Assembly: GCF_000381085.1 (NCBI RefSeq)
Contig: NZ_KB905899.1
Location: forward strand, 620,001 to 684,000
Direction of reading: 5' to 3'
Length of the DNA stretch: 64,000 nt
Origin: Thiomicrorhabdus arctica DSM 13458
GTDB lineage: Bacteria > Pseudomonadota > Gammaproteobacteria > Thiomicrospirales > Thiomicrospiraceae
Shown here: positions 1 to 7,879 of the stretch, in pieces
Numbering within the stretch: the stretch's first letter is position 1
Layout: the number at the start of each line of letters is the position of its first letter
Program-made: the position numbers and the translations under genes
The notes under the pieces: model-generated
Database searches by the model: none
What the model saw: only the letters and a program-made list of their open reading frames with translations
Told to the model about the DNA's origin: nothing

Positions 1-192
1 TTAGAGCAGTGGCGAGATCGCATGATTGATGGTGATGATGATGTCTTGAGTGAGTTTATGACACATTATCATAATGCAGATAGGCAGCAGTTGCGTCAAT
101 GGATTCGCAATTCACAAAAGGAGCAAGAGCAGGGGAAACCTTCTAAGTCAGCTAAAGAGTTGTTTAAGTATTTGAAAGCTTTAGAGTGGTAG
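1..192 (+). CDS. darP: Ribosome biogenesis factor DarP (YjgA, DUF615), 3' end
   Basis: The window opens inside this gene; 63 C-terminal residues and the TAG stop are visible. The piece contains WRDRMIDGDDD, then a DRQQLRQWIRNSQKE segment and the ending LFKYLKALEW. This arrangement (W-R-D-R-L/I, then aDrQqLRqliR-x-x-kE, then LF-x-YL-x-x-L) is that of the YjgA/DarP family, which acts in late assembly of the 50S ribosomal subunit in the cytoplasm. Neither the start nor the upstream neighbour can be seen. A palindromic terminator follows about 60 bases after the stop and is shared with the convergent transporter gene. Confidence 0.8.
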   Translation, partial: LEQWRDRMIDGDDDVLSEFMTHYHNADRQQLRQWIRNSQKEQEQGKPSKSAKELFKYLKALEW

Positions 193-253
193 AGTAAGGC
201 GCATTGATAAGTTTTAATGCAGCCTTTCACGACAAACTTATTACCTGTATCAG

Positions 254-276
254 AATGACCAGGCCTGGTCATTTTT
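254..276. terminator. Palindromic terminator between darP and the DMT transporter
   Basis: A 20-bp perfect palindrome (AATGACCAGG and its reverse complement, 254-273) is followed by a run of T on the plus strand. It lies between two convergent genes and can terminate darP. The centre is the CCAGGCCTGG core that recurs through the window. Confidence 0.7.
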
Positions 277-279
277 TAT

Positions 280-1164
280 TTAGATCTCTTTTCCAGTTTT
301 AAATCGCCATTCAAATAAAACTAAACCTAAAATAACGATTCCTGTTCCAAACCAAAGGCTTAGGGTAAGAATTTCATTATTTAAATAATGTCCAATCAGT
401 AACGCGAATACAGGTGTTATCACTGGAATTAAGGCGACTTTCATCGCATCGACATGGCGAAGCAAGTAAAAATACAGCAAAAACCCAATCACCGAACCTA
501 CGCTAGCGGCATAAAGTATGGCCGCACTTTCGCGTGCCTGTAGTTCGGGCCAATTGAATAGTGCTGTAGGGTCTATAATCAGATGTCCAATGACCGTCAT
601 CCATAAAGCACCAATTACGAGATGTAGGGCAGGTAAGTTTGTGCCACAGCGCTTGACTAACACTGAACCTAACGAGTGGAGCGTGACCGATATTAAAGCG
701 ACCAAGATTGCGATAAGTTGCAGTCCAACTAACTTAGATTCTAAGTTCGGGGCAAAAATAATCCATAATCCAAATAGGCTTAAGCCTATGGCGCTGATTT
801 TACGGAGTGTTAACTTTTTGTCTGGCAATAAATAATGGGCCATCACTCCCGTCATAACAGGCGTCATAGCGAAGATAATCGCAATCCAGCCAGAAGGTAG
901 GTATTGAGCTGACCAGTACATTAACGTCATACCACCAAAAATTGGTAGGGCAGCCATCGCATAAATTTTGATTGCATCAAAATCCAATCTAAAAGAAACT
1001 TGTTTTGATTTTTGCCACCACAACAAGGGCAGAATGATCAAGGCACCTAATAATGTACGGGCAGCTACCGCAAAAAACCAATCGGTTTCTCCACTCCAGA
1101 CAATAGCCAAAGGGGTTGTTGTCCAGATCAGTACAACAAAAATATATGCAAATATGACAGCCAT
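280..1164 (-). CDS. DMT-family (EamA) inner-membrane transporter
   Basis: This 294-residue, very hydrophobic protein has about ten predicted membrane segments in two repeats (roughly 5-135 and 150-285), the layout of EamA/RhaT drug/metabolite transporters. Family members export amino acids, metabolites or toxic compounds across the inner membrane; the substrate cannot be read from sequence. The second repeat contains the conserved pattern of small residues followed by a P-V-x-x-P/A-type segment (ALIPVITPVFALLIG). The length is normal for the family. It stands alone on the minus strand and ends beside the palindromic terminator. The ATG start gives a proper first membrane helix. Confidence 0.85.
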   Translation of the reverse strand: MAVIFAYIFVVLIWTTTPLAIVWSGETDWFFAVAARTLLGALIILPLLWWQKSKQVSFRLDFDAIKIYAMAALPIFGGMTLMYWSAQYLPSGWIAIIFAMTPVMTGVMAHYLLPDKKLTLRKISAIGLSLFGLWIIFAPNLESKLVGLQLIAILVALISVTLHSLGSVLVKRCGTNLPALHLVIGALWMTVIGHLIIDPTALFNWPELQARESAAILYAASVGSVIGFLLYFYLLRHVDAMKVALIPVITPVFALLIGHYLNNEILTLSLWFGTGIVILGLVLFEWRFKTGKEI

Positions 1165-1251
1165 TGAATTCCTGGTTGAAAAAAAGAGGGGGTCGAACGA
1201 TTGGCCTTAAAAACTGTCGATTGGTGCTAGCGGACTATGAATACATTCCAA

Positions 1252-1764
1252 CTATAGGGGTGTAAATATACCTTGCAGCCTATCTTTTTTAACCTCTGCG
1301 GCATTGAAGAGTTGGCCGTTCATACAGATATAAACGCCAGCAGGTGCGAGCTGCGCCGCCATTAGGGAGGCACCCATATTAAAGCTCGCATCTGAGTGTT
1401 GTAACATGAAAGGGCGCATCGCACCGGTTAAAACGATGGTTTTTACCGCTAAATGTTCATCTGTAAGCTGCGTTAATAATAGTCGTGCGGTTTCGACCAT
1501 GGTATCCGTGCCGTGAGTGATGACGATGTTTTGGTATTCTGAATCTGAACAAGCTTGGCTGATAAGCTTTCTATCCAAATCTGTCATTTCTAGACTGTCT
1601 TTTTGCATTAAGAGTTGCGTCTTAATATCTAGGGTACTATGGGCCTCTTGTAACAGTTGAGGTAGATGCGTCATGGGGAAGACGAGATCCCCCGTAGTCT
1701 CTTGGTATTGCTTATCAAGAGTCCCACCGGTGATGAAGAGTTGAAGTGGTTGATTGGTTAACAT
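1252..1764 (-). CDS. Half-size (single-domain) asparaginase-like protein
   Basis: The 170 residues match only the N-terminal domain of L-asparaginases. The TGGTLD motif with the nucleophilic Thr is at 12-17, and the second catalytic motif HGTDTM is at 84-89. Full asparaginases are about 330 residues and carry a second domain that completes the active site of the neighbouring subunit; that domain is absent here. Short asparaginase-domain proteins of this size are known in gammaproteobacteria, so this may be a real compact form rather than a truncation: the reading frame is intact and ends cleanly. Activity on asparagine is unproven. It is followed on the same strand by the DMT gene about 90 bases away. 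Confidence 0.7.
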   Translation of the reverse strand: MLTNQPLQLFITGGTLDKQYQETTGDLVFPMTHLPQLLQEAHSTLDIKTQLLMQKDSLEMTDLDRKLISQACSDSEYQNIVITHGTDTMVETARLLLTQLTDEHLAVKTIVLTGAMRPFMLQHSDASFNMGASLMAAQLAPAGVYICMNGQLFNAAEVKKDRLQGIFTPL

Positions 1765-1831
1765 AGCGTGTTTAAAATCCGAGTGATTATCGTAAGGTTG
1801 CTAACGCTGACTAAAAAGCGCTAAGCTTTCA

Positions 1832-2293
1832 TTAAGGTTGTCTTAAAATACCCGTTACAATTCCTAGGATTTCAATATCGGCATTGTTTAGAATGATTGG
1901 TTGCATATCGGGATTTGCAGGTTGGAGACGAACTCCCGTTTTTTCAATGTAGAGTTTTTTCATGGTGACCTCTTCATTATTGATTCGTACCACAACAGAC
2001 TCACCATTCTCAGCGGAAGAACGGCGTTCAATAATAACGATATCACCATCTTCAATATTTTCGTCAATCATCGAATTACCCTTAACGCGTAAAGCAAAGG
2101 TCTCTTTTTTAACCATGCAAGAGGGGACAGAAATCGTGTCATAATCCATCTCAATCTGGATAGGCTCACCGGCTGAGGTCCAACCTAGTATAGGTATTTC
2201 CACGAACTCGGCATTGACCATTTCTAACGGATCGGCCGTTTGAAGTTGCATTTTTTGATTACGTTTCGGGATTAAATAAGCAATATTGGACAT
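1832..2293 (-). CDS. LexA/UmuD-like S24 autopeptidase without DNA-binding domain
   Basis: This 153-residue protein carries the LexA-type self-cleaving domain. The Ala-Gly cleavage site lies in TSAGEP (A41-G42), the nucleophilic Ser in KGNSM (S74) and the general-base Lys in EVTMKKL (K112). In LexA the same fold sits behind an N-terminal winged helix; here only about 30 residues precede it and no helix-turn-helix is visible. It is therefore closer in layout to UmuD, but no umuC/DNA polymerase V gene is next to it. Self-cleavage on RecA filaments is a family property; the target or partner here is unknown. I see no clear SOS operator upstream. Confidence 0.75.
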   Translation of the reverse strand: MSNIAYLIPKRNQKMQLQTADPLEMVNAEFVEIPILGWTSAGEPIQIEMDYDTISVPSCMVKKETFALRVKGNSMIDENIEDGDIVIIERRSSAENGESVVVRINNEEVTMKKLYIEKTGVRLQPANPDMQPIILNNADIEILGIVTGILRQP

Positions 2294-2324
2294 GATTTAG
2301 GCCTTCTTGAAGAGCGCTATACGA

Positions 2325-2642
2325 TTAAAATTGATTCACGGGAATAGGTAAAACTTGTTTAAAAGGTTTGACTTCAACTCTTTCATAAACACCGGCTTTC
2401 ACGTACGGATCAGCTGCAGCCCATTGTTGCGCACATTCAAGAGACTTAAACTCAGCGACAATCAAGCTACCGCTAAAACCAGCGTCCCCAGGAGCCGTGC
2501 TATCCGTCACTGGATTAGGCCCCGCTAAAATTAAACGGTGACTTTCATTAAGTTCTTTTAAACGCGCCACATGTTCAGGGCGCACTTTATCTCTTAAAGA
2601 AAGACTGTTAGGTACATCATAAGCAAAAATTGAATATAACAT
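2325..2642 (-). CDS. yciI: YciI family protein
   Basis: This 105-residue protein has the compact YciI ferredoxin-like fold. It starts [11 protein letters not shown], carries the conserved [11 protein letters not shown] helix with the family's His, and then LILAGP. It ends with the [15 protein letters not shown] segment typical of YciI. The biochemical role of the family is not settled. It lies 18 bases downstream of yciB on the same strand, the usual yciB-yciI pairing in gammaproteobacteria, which supports the call. The length is normal. Confidence 0.88.
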   Translation of the reverse strand: MLYSIFAYDVPNSLSLRDKVRPEHVARLKELNESHRLILAGPNPVTDSTAPGDAGFSGSLIVAEFKSLECAQQWAAADPYVKAGVYERVEVKPFKQVLPIPVNQF

Positions 2643-2660
2643 TATGTTTTTCCTTTTCTT

Positions 2661-3302
2661 TTAAAGCTCTTTTGACTCTTTAGTGTCCGGAGTAACGGGA
2701 GGTTGTACTTTTATGTTATCAACAATGTCCATGTCATTGCCGTCTAAAAGTAATTCGCCTTCCGCTTCGGAATCGGACTCTTGCATATACTTATTGATGT
2801 AAATTCCTTGAATGATAATAAAGACCAAGGTCATACCCATTAAACCAAACAGTTTGAAATTCACCCAGGTATCCGTTTCAAAATTAAAGGCGACATATAG
2901 ATTGGTCGCTCCCGAAAGAATAAAGAAGGCAATCCATAACCAACTCAAACGTCCCCAAACTAGCTCAGGCAATTGAATCATCTGGTCCATCATGCGTTGA
3001 ATAATAGGTTTTTTACCAATATAGTGACTGCCCAGGAACGCTAAGGCAAAGCCCCAGTTGACAATCGTTGGTTTCCACTTAATAAAATCTTCGTCTTGTA
3101 AGTAAAGTGTCAGGCCACCCAACACGAGAATCAGAACTAAGGTGATAATATGCATTTTCTCAACACGTTTATTTTTAATATAAAAATAAAGTACTTGAGT
3201 AATTGAAGCCACGATGATAACCGCCGTGGCGGTGTAGATATCATACATTTTGTAGGCGATAAAAAAGAGTACGACAGGAAATAGGTCAAATAGTAATTTC
3301 AT
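2661..3302 (-). CDS. yciB: Septation/inner-membrane protein YciB (IspZ family)
   Basis: This 213-residue protein has about five membrane helices. It begins MKLLFDLFPVVLFFIAYKMY, the family signature, and carries the KWKPTIVNWGFALAF, FLGSHYIGKKP and ESxxLVWGRLSWLWI-like blocks. YciB is an inner-membrane protein linked to envelope integrity, cell length and septum formation. The usual length is about 180 residues; here the extra 30 or so are an acidic, probably cytoplasmic tail (ESDSEAEGELLLDGND). It heads the small minus-strand yciB-yciI run and is divergent from rnm. Confidence 0.9.
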   Translation of the reverse strand: MKLLFDLFPVVLFFIAYKMYDIYTATAVIIVASITQVLYFYIKNKRVEKMHIITLVLILVLGGLTLYLQDEDFIKWKPTIVNWGFALAFLGSHYIGKKPIIQRMMDQMIQLPELVWGRLSWLWIAFFILSGATNLYVAFNFETDTWVNFKLFGLMGMTLVFIIIQGIYINKYMQESDSEAEGELLLDGNDMDIVDNIKVQPPVTPDTKESKEL

Positions 3303-3392
3303 TAGGATTCTTATAATTGGTTTTTTATGGTAATTTATACGATTCTATATGGGTTTACACTCGATTAAAAGCAATGGATACATAAATAAAAC

Positions 3393-4259
3393 ATGAAAGT
3401 AGATTTCCACTGCCATACCACGGCATCAGATGGTGCATTAACACCTTCAGAAATCATTGATTTAGCCGTGCAGTACAATGTTGAGTGTCTTTCAATCACG
3501 GATCATGATACAACGGCAGGATACGAGTCAGCATTAGAGTATGCCAAACAACAAGGGGTGCAACTAATTGCAGGCGTTGAGGCTTCCTGTAGTTGGCGAG
3601 GTCAGACAATTCATATCGTTGGTTTGGATTTTGATGTAAAGCACAAGGTTTTCCAAGCGGGTCTTGCTGAAATTCGTGCTATGCGTTGGGATAGGGCCAA
3701 TCAAATGATCGATAAACTCAATCAGCGTCCTAACTTTAATTTAACCAATCTCGGTGACAAAATTAGACAACGAGTCGGTCCTGGTATTGTGGGTCGAAGT
3801 CATTTTGCCCAATTATTTATCGAAGAAGGTTTGGTCAGCAATACTCCACAAGCTTTTGATAAATACCTTAAAAGAGGTCGTGTCGGCTACGTTAATAGTG
3901 ACTGGCCAGCCCTCGAAGCCGTTGTCGGTTGGATTACCGCTGCAGGCGGTGTTGCCGTCATAGCACATCCAAAAGTCTATAAGTTTACCAGTCGAAAGCT
4001 GAATATGCTGATTGCTGATTTTAAATTGGCGGGAGGTCAGGGGATTGAAGTCGTGAATCAATCACGACCTTCTTCCGACATTATTGGGATGGCGGATAGA
4101 GCAAATGCACATGGTTTGTACGCCTCTCTAGGATCGGACTTTCATCGACCAGAGCACACATGGCGTGGATTAGGATGGTTAGCCCCGTTACCTGAAAAAA
4201 CCACTCCTATTTGGGCGTTATTTAAAACGCCAATCAAAGGACTTGAAAAGCAGAAATGA
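3393..4259 (+). CDS. rnm: RNase AM / PHP-domain 5'-3' exonuclease (YciV)
   Basis: This 288-residue PHP-domain protein shows metal-binding motifs DFHCHTTASDG near the N-terminus, SITDHDTT about residue 38, GVEAS about 60, and AHPKVYK and GSDFHRP toward the C-terminus. These match YciV/TrpH, the RNase AM of Escherichia coli that trims 5' ends of 5S and other rRNAs and degrades short oligonucleotides. It is the first plus-strand gene of the yci cluster (rnm, yciO, M50 protease, rluB). The ATG lacks a strong ribosome-binding site. The length is as expected. Confidence 0.9.
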   Translation: MKVDFHCHTTASDGALTPSEIIDLAVQYNVECLSITDHDTTAGYESALEYAKQQGVQLIAGVEASCSWRGQTIHIVGLDFDVKHKVFQAGLAEIRAMRWDRANQMIDKLNQRPNFNLTNLGDKIRQRVGPGIVGRSHFAQLFIEEGLVSNTPQAFDKYLKRGRVGYVNSDWPALEAVVGWITAAGGVAVIAHPKVYKFTSRKLNMLIADFKLAGGQGIEVVNQSRPSSDIIGMADRANAHGLYASLGSDFHRPEHTWRGLGWLAPLPEKTTPIWALFKTPIKGLEKQK

Positions 4260-4474
4260 ATACTTCCATTAAGCTTAGTCATGGCGGCCAGTTAACCACT
4301 TGTAAACTCTGAAATTATGTCTAATAAACCAGGTATAATTCCCAAATATTAGAAGTTACATTTAAAATCTAAATTGACAGGCTAATCACATATTAATTAA
4401 TGGTTATTCGTTTGGTGTGATTTTTCGTATCAATGATTACCTGTTGAATACAGTAAAGACATTTAGGAATATCC

Positions 4475-5110
4475 GTGGCAAAAATTTTACCCAAAAATTG
4501 TTTTTACATCAGCGTACATGCAGAAAATCCACAAGATCGTTTATTAAAGCAAGTCGTGGACATTCTTAATCAAGGTGGCGTTATCGCCTATCCTACCGAG
4601 TCGGGGTATGCATTAGGCTGTCTATTGGATAGTAAAAAAGGGATTGATGTCATTCGGGAAATCCGCCGCTTAGATGAACAACATGAGTTGACACTCATGT
4701 GTCGTGATTTAAGTAATTTATCTGCCTATGCGACGGTTGGAAATGTCCAATTTCGTTATCTGAAAAGCCATCTTCCCGGCCCGTATACCTTTATTTTGCC
4801 TGCCAGTAAAGAAGTTCCGAAACGCTTGCAAACGCCGAAACGAAAGACCATTGGATTGCGTGTAACTTCAAATATAGTCACTAATGCCTTGTTGGCTTAT
4901 TTTGACAAACCTCTAATTACCGCTTCGTTGATTCTACCCGGCGATGAGCACCCTATGACGGATGGTTGGTCTATTCAGGAGGCATTAGCGCATACTTTAG
5001 ACGCCGTCTTAGATGGTGGGTTTAGTGGTTTTGAGCCCACTACCATAATTGATTTTACCGAAGACGAACCAGTATTGGTTCGCCAAGGTCAGGGAGAGTT
5101 TTTAACATGA
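4475..5110 (+). CDS. yciO: Sua5/YciO-family L-threonylcarbamoyladenylate synthase-like protein
   Basis: The 211 residues form a single YrdC/Sua5-type domain. GGVIAYPTESGYALGC near residue 35 and the IREIRRLDEQHELTLMCRDLS block are the hallmarks of the YciO branch. The related TsaC makes threonylcarbamoyl-AMP for tRNA t6A modification; YciO itself is a paralogue of uncertain main role. I chose the GTG at 4475 because AGGA lies six bases upstream. The TGA stop overlaps the ATG of the next gene by four bases (ATGA), so the two are probably translationally coupled. Confidence 0.88.
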   Translation: MAKILPKNCFYISVHAENPQDRLLKQVVDILNQGGVIAYPTESGYALGCLLDSKKGIDVIREIRRLDEQHELTLMCRDLSNLSAYATVGNVQFRYLKSHLPGPYTFILPASKEVPKRLQTPKRKTIGLRVTSNIVTNALLAYFDKPLITASLILPGDEHPMTDGWSIQEALAHTLDAVLDGGFSGFEPTTIIDFTEDEPVLVRQGQGEFLT

Positions 5111-5769
5111 TGGGATTTGATGAATTAACCTTAATCCAGAAGATCGCGGTTTGGGCAATGCCGGTTATTTTTGCGATTACTTTGCATGAAGTCGCACATG
5201 GTTGGGCGGCCTCAAAATTTGGTGATCAAACAGCCCGTATGCTAGGACGCTTAACATTAAACCCAATCAAACACATTGATCCTCTTGGTACAATTGTAGT
5301 GCCGGTTGCTTTACTGGTGATGGGTGGTTTTGTATTTGGTTGGGCGAAAGCGGTACCGGTCGATACTCGTAACTTTAAAAATCCAAGTCGTGATATGGCA
5401 TGGGTTGCTGTCGCGGGCCCAACAGCAAACTTGATCATGGCGATTGCCTGGGCTGTGATTGCCAAAATTGGCCTGATGCTTCAAGTCAGCACGCCTGATG
5501 TAGGCCAGTTTATGGTTTATACCGGTATCGCGGGTGTCAGTATTAATCTGATTCTCTTGGTCTTGAACCTGCTGCCAATCCCTCCGCTGGATGGCAGCCG
5601 CGTTGTATCGGCTTTTCTCCCTAAAAAATTGGCTTGGCAATATAATCGCATTGAATCATTTGGTTTTATTATCCTTGTCGGTTTGATGATAATGGGCATG
5701 TTAAGCCCGCTATTAATTGGTCCTTATACTTTTTTTAAAACGGCTATCTTTGCGTTAGTCGGCATTTAA
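5107..5769 (+). CDS. Site-2-type intramembrane zinc protease (M50B)
   Basis: This 220-residue protein with about five or six membrane helices carries the metallopeptidase motif HEVAHGW (His27, Glu28, His31) in its first helix. The second zinc-ligand motif NLLPIPPLDGSRV is near residue 160. This is the short M50 form found beside yciO and rluB in many proteobacteria. Its natural substrate is not known. It overlaps yciO by four bases. In many relatives trpS and scpA/scpB stand between this gene and rluB; here rluB follows directly. Confidence 0.88.
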   Translation: MMGFDELTLIQKIAVWAMPVIFAITLHEVAHGWAASKFGDQTARMLGRLTLNPIKHIDPLGTIVVPVALLVMGGFVFGWAKAVPVDTRNFKNPSRDMAWVAVAGPTANLIMAIAWAVIAKIGLMLQVSTPDVGQFMVYTGIAGVSINLILLVLNLLPIPPLDGSRVVSAFLPKKLAWQYNRIESFGFIILVGLMIMGMLSPLLIGPYTFFKTAIFALVGI

Positions 5770-5820
5770 CATTTAATTAATCACGATGTGACATCGTTAC
5801 CTACCCTAAAAGAGAAGCAC

Positions 5821-6762
5821 ATGACAACTCCCGAGCAAACCGAAAAGCGTACTGCAAAACCAACTCCACAACCAGGCGAGAAGCTACAGAAAATCTTAGC
5901 TCGAGCTGGCTTTGGTTCTCGACGCTCCGTAGAACCTTTGATTGAAGAAGGTTCGGTGAAAGTGAACGGACGTGTTGCTAAATTAGGTGATCGAGCGGAT
6001 GCTACAAACGATCGTATTCAAGTGAAAGATCAATTGATCAAAGAGTCTCGTTTAGAAAAACAACCGACTCAAGTCATCCTCTATAACAAACCAGAAGGTC
6101 GTGTATGCAGTCGTGAAGACGATAAAGGTAGAGAAACCATCTATACACAACTGCCACGTATTTTTAATGGGCGTTGGATAAGTATTGGACGTTTGGATTT
6201 GAACACCAGTGGACTGCTTATTCTGACCAATAACGGTGAATTAGCCAATCGTATGATGCACCCATCCTATGAGTTGGAACGTGAGTATACGGTACGCGTA
6301 TTTGGTGAGGTCAAAGAAGAGACCATAAAATTAATGATGAAAGGTGTGGAATTAGAACCAGGTCTAGTGGCTAAATTCACGCATATTCACAAAATGCAAA
6401 CTCAGGATGAAGGTCAAAATAACTGGTATCGTGTCACTTTAAAGCAAGGTCGGTACCGTGAAGTTCGTCGTTTATGGGAATCTCAAGGCCATCCTGTCAG
6501 TCGTCTTCACCGTGTTCGTTACGGCACTTTCACCATCCCAAAAAGCTTGCGTAAGGGTAAAACAGAAGAGCTTAGTTGGAAGCAAATTAATCAGCTTTTA
6601 AAGTCGGTTGATATGCCTGAAGAGGCGCGCCCAGATATGCGTTACAACCAAGGTAGTGTGCGTACAACAGTAAGACAAGCATCGGCGATCAATAAACAGC
6701 TAAACCGTAAACAAAAAACAATTCATGATCTTAGTGATGGCACGTTCAAAAAAAGACGCTAA
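5821..6762 (+). CDS. rluB: 23S rRNA pseudouridine(2605) synthase RluB
   Basis: An S4 RNA-binding domain (EKLQKILARAGFGSRRSVE, about residues 20-65) is followed by an RsuA-type synthase domain with the catalytic Asp in GRLDLNTSGLLILTN. The REVRRLWES and VSRLHRVRYG blocks and a basic tail complete the protein. It isomerises a uridine of helix 89-93 of 23S rRNA. I start at the ATG at 5821, which has AGAGAAG just upstream; a GTG at 5788 is in frame and would add 11 residues with no ribosome-binding site. It is the last gene of the plus-strand yci cluster and runs to a palindromic terminator. Confidence 0.92.
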   Translation: MTTPEQTEKRTAKPTPQPGEKLQKILARAGFGSRRSVEPLIEEGSVKVNGRVAKLGDRADATNDRIQVKDQLIKESRLEKQPTQVILYNKPEGRVCSREDDKGRETIYTQLPRIFNGRWISIGRLDLNTSGLLILTNNGELANRMMHPSYELEREYTVRVFGEVKEETIKLMMKGVELEPGLVAKFTHIHKMQTQDEGQNNWYRVTLKQGRYREVRRLWESQGHPVSRLHRVRYGTFTIPKSLRKGKTEELSWKQINQLLKSVDMPEEARPDMRYNQGSVRTTVRQASAINKQLNRKQKTIHDLSDGTFKKRR

Positions 6763-6867
6763 GGTTCTCTTGAGCCCTCTTTATCACATTTAAACGCTCG
6801 TTTTTTAGCCTTTTTTGAATGCTAACGATATTTAAACCAGGCTTTGCACTCGACTTTAAAAGCAATT

Positions 6868-6887
6868 TGACCAGGCCTGGTCATTTT
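6868..6887. terminator. CCAGGCCTGG palindrome, probable terminator after rluB
   Basis: A 16-bp perfect palindrome (TGACCAGG plus its complement, 6868-6883) followed by TTTT lies between rluB and the convergent hypothetical gene. Same core as at 254, 19593, 53757 and 54453. Confidence 0.65.
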
Positions 6888-6915
6888 CAACAACCATTCA
6901 TTTCTAAAATCCCGT

Positions 6916-7509
6916 CTAGTAAACTGGATCGATCCTCTTTATCGACTTAATAAAGACGATCTCACCAGTAGATCCCGTGTCTGAACGGCTTGTGGATGTC
7001 TTCCACTTCCAGCTGCTCCCACTCTTAACATCCACTAATATTCCAGATATAGAGACTAAATCGCCATTTCGAACTCTTTTTAACGCTTCTGCAATGGCAT
7101 CGTTTTCAGGGATCATATGCATATTACTGCTGTTCTGCATGATCTCTTCTTTGGTAATCGGCATACTGTCCGACGTCCATTTATACCAACGGCCATCTTG
7201 TGAAATGTCAATCTGTTCTAGGATACTTTCATCTGACATAGGCCCCCATCCCAACACAAAATCAACAGGTGAAACCCTGGCTTCGTAATCAAAATAATAG
7301 CGTTCAACTGAAATGACTTTTGCGATGACATCGAAACTTGCACGGGGGGTCAGTGTGTAACCATTAAACCTAAAAGGATCAATTGAAATATTCTCTTGAG
7401 AAGGCGAGCCACTCGCAAAAGCTCCCGGTCCCATTTTAGGGGCATCGGGAATATAATAGAAGTGCCGCCAAGCCAACAGTAAAACGATAAGGAGTACGAT
7501 TTTTTTCAT
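6916..7509 (-). CDS. Conserved hypothetical protein with N-terminal membrane anchor
   Basis: This 197-residue protein begins with a hydrophobic segment (MKKIVLLIVLLLAW), probably a signal anchor, followed by a soluble, likely periplasmic domain. The blocks YTLTPRASFDVIAKV, SPVDFVLGWGPMSDE, ISQDGRWYKW, SNMHMIPEND and VSISGILVDV are familiar from an uncharacterised family seen in many proteobacteria, but I cannot attach a function. The last part (SGSSWKWKTSTSRSDTGSTG) resembles a nucleic-acid-binding or OB-like strand region only superficially. It stands alone, convergent with rluB. Confidence 0.75.
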   Translation of the reverse strand: MKKIVLLIVLLLAWRHFYYIPDAPKMGPGAFASGSPSQENISIDPFRFNGYTLTPRASFDVIAKVISVERYYFDYEARVSPVDFVLGWGPMSDESILEQIDISQDGRWYKWTSDSMPITKEEIMQNSSNMHMIPENDAIAEALKRVRNGDLVSISGILVDVKSGSSWKWKTSTSRSDTGSTGEIVFIKSIKRIDPVY

Positions 7510-7608
7510 GGTATTGACTCCATCAATAAGTAAGTTCTTTTAACAAAGATAAAGTCCTTAATCGGCATGCTAATAGCCTTCTAAACTGCATCTTTAGTTT
7601 GGCAGTCT

Positions 7609-7878
7609 TTAATAATGCGGAGGCGGAACTTCATCTTCAGGACTTTTGATGCCACCTTGTCCAGCCTCTTGTCTTAACGCTTTGAGATAATCAGATAGCA
7701 GCGTCATTTTGTTTTGAAGATTTTGAATCTCCATATGTTGTTGCATAATGGTTTTTTCCATGGCCTCCAAGCTATCTTCTTGAAAGGCCTGGTTCATTTC
7801 AAGCGTTTGAATCCTGTCGATTAAATCTTGTCGTGGTTCTTGATGACTTGAGGCTGTTATTGTCTTATTTGAATTCAT
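7609..7878 (-). CDS. slyX: SlyX family protein
   Basis: An 89-residue, almost wholly coiled-coil protein (about 20-75) ending in the family's characteristic PPPHY. SlyX proteins are short coiled coils of unknown function, named for a neighbour of slyD in enteric bacteria. The gene begins two bases after the stop of the M61 peptidase gene on the same strand, so the two are probably co-transcribed. The length is slightly above the usual 70-75. Confidence 0.85.
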   Translation of the reverse strand: MNSNKTITASSHQEPRQDLIDRIQTLEMNQAFQEDSLEAMEKTIMQQHMEIQNLQNKMTLLSDYLKALRQEAGQGGIKSPEDEVPPPHY

Positions 7879-7879
7879 G

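Noticed and set aside
4374-4402. Promoter TTGACA before yciO
   Set aside because: The -35 hexamer is perfect but no acceptable -10 hexamer lies 16-18 bases downstream, so I do not list it.
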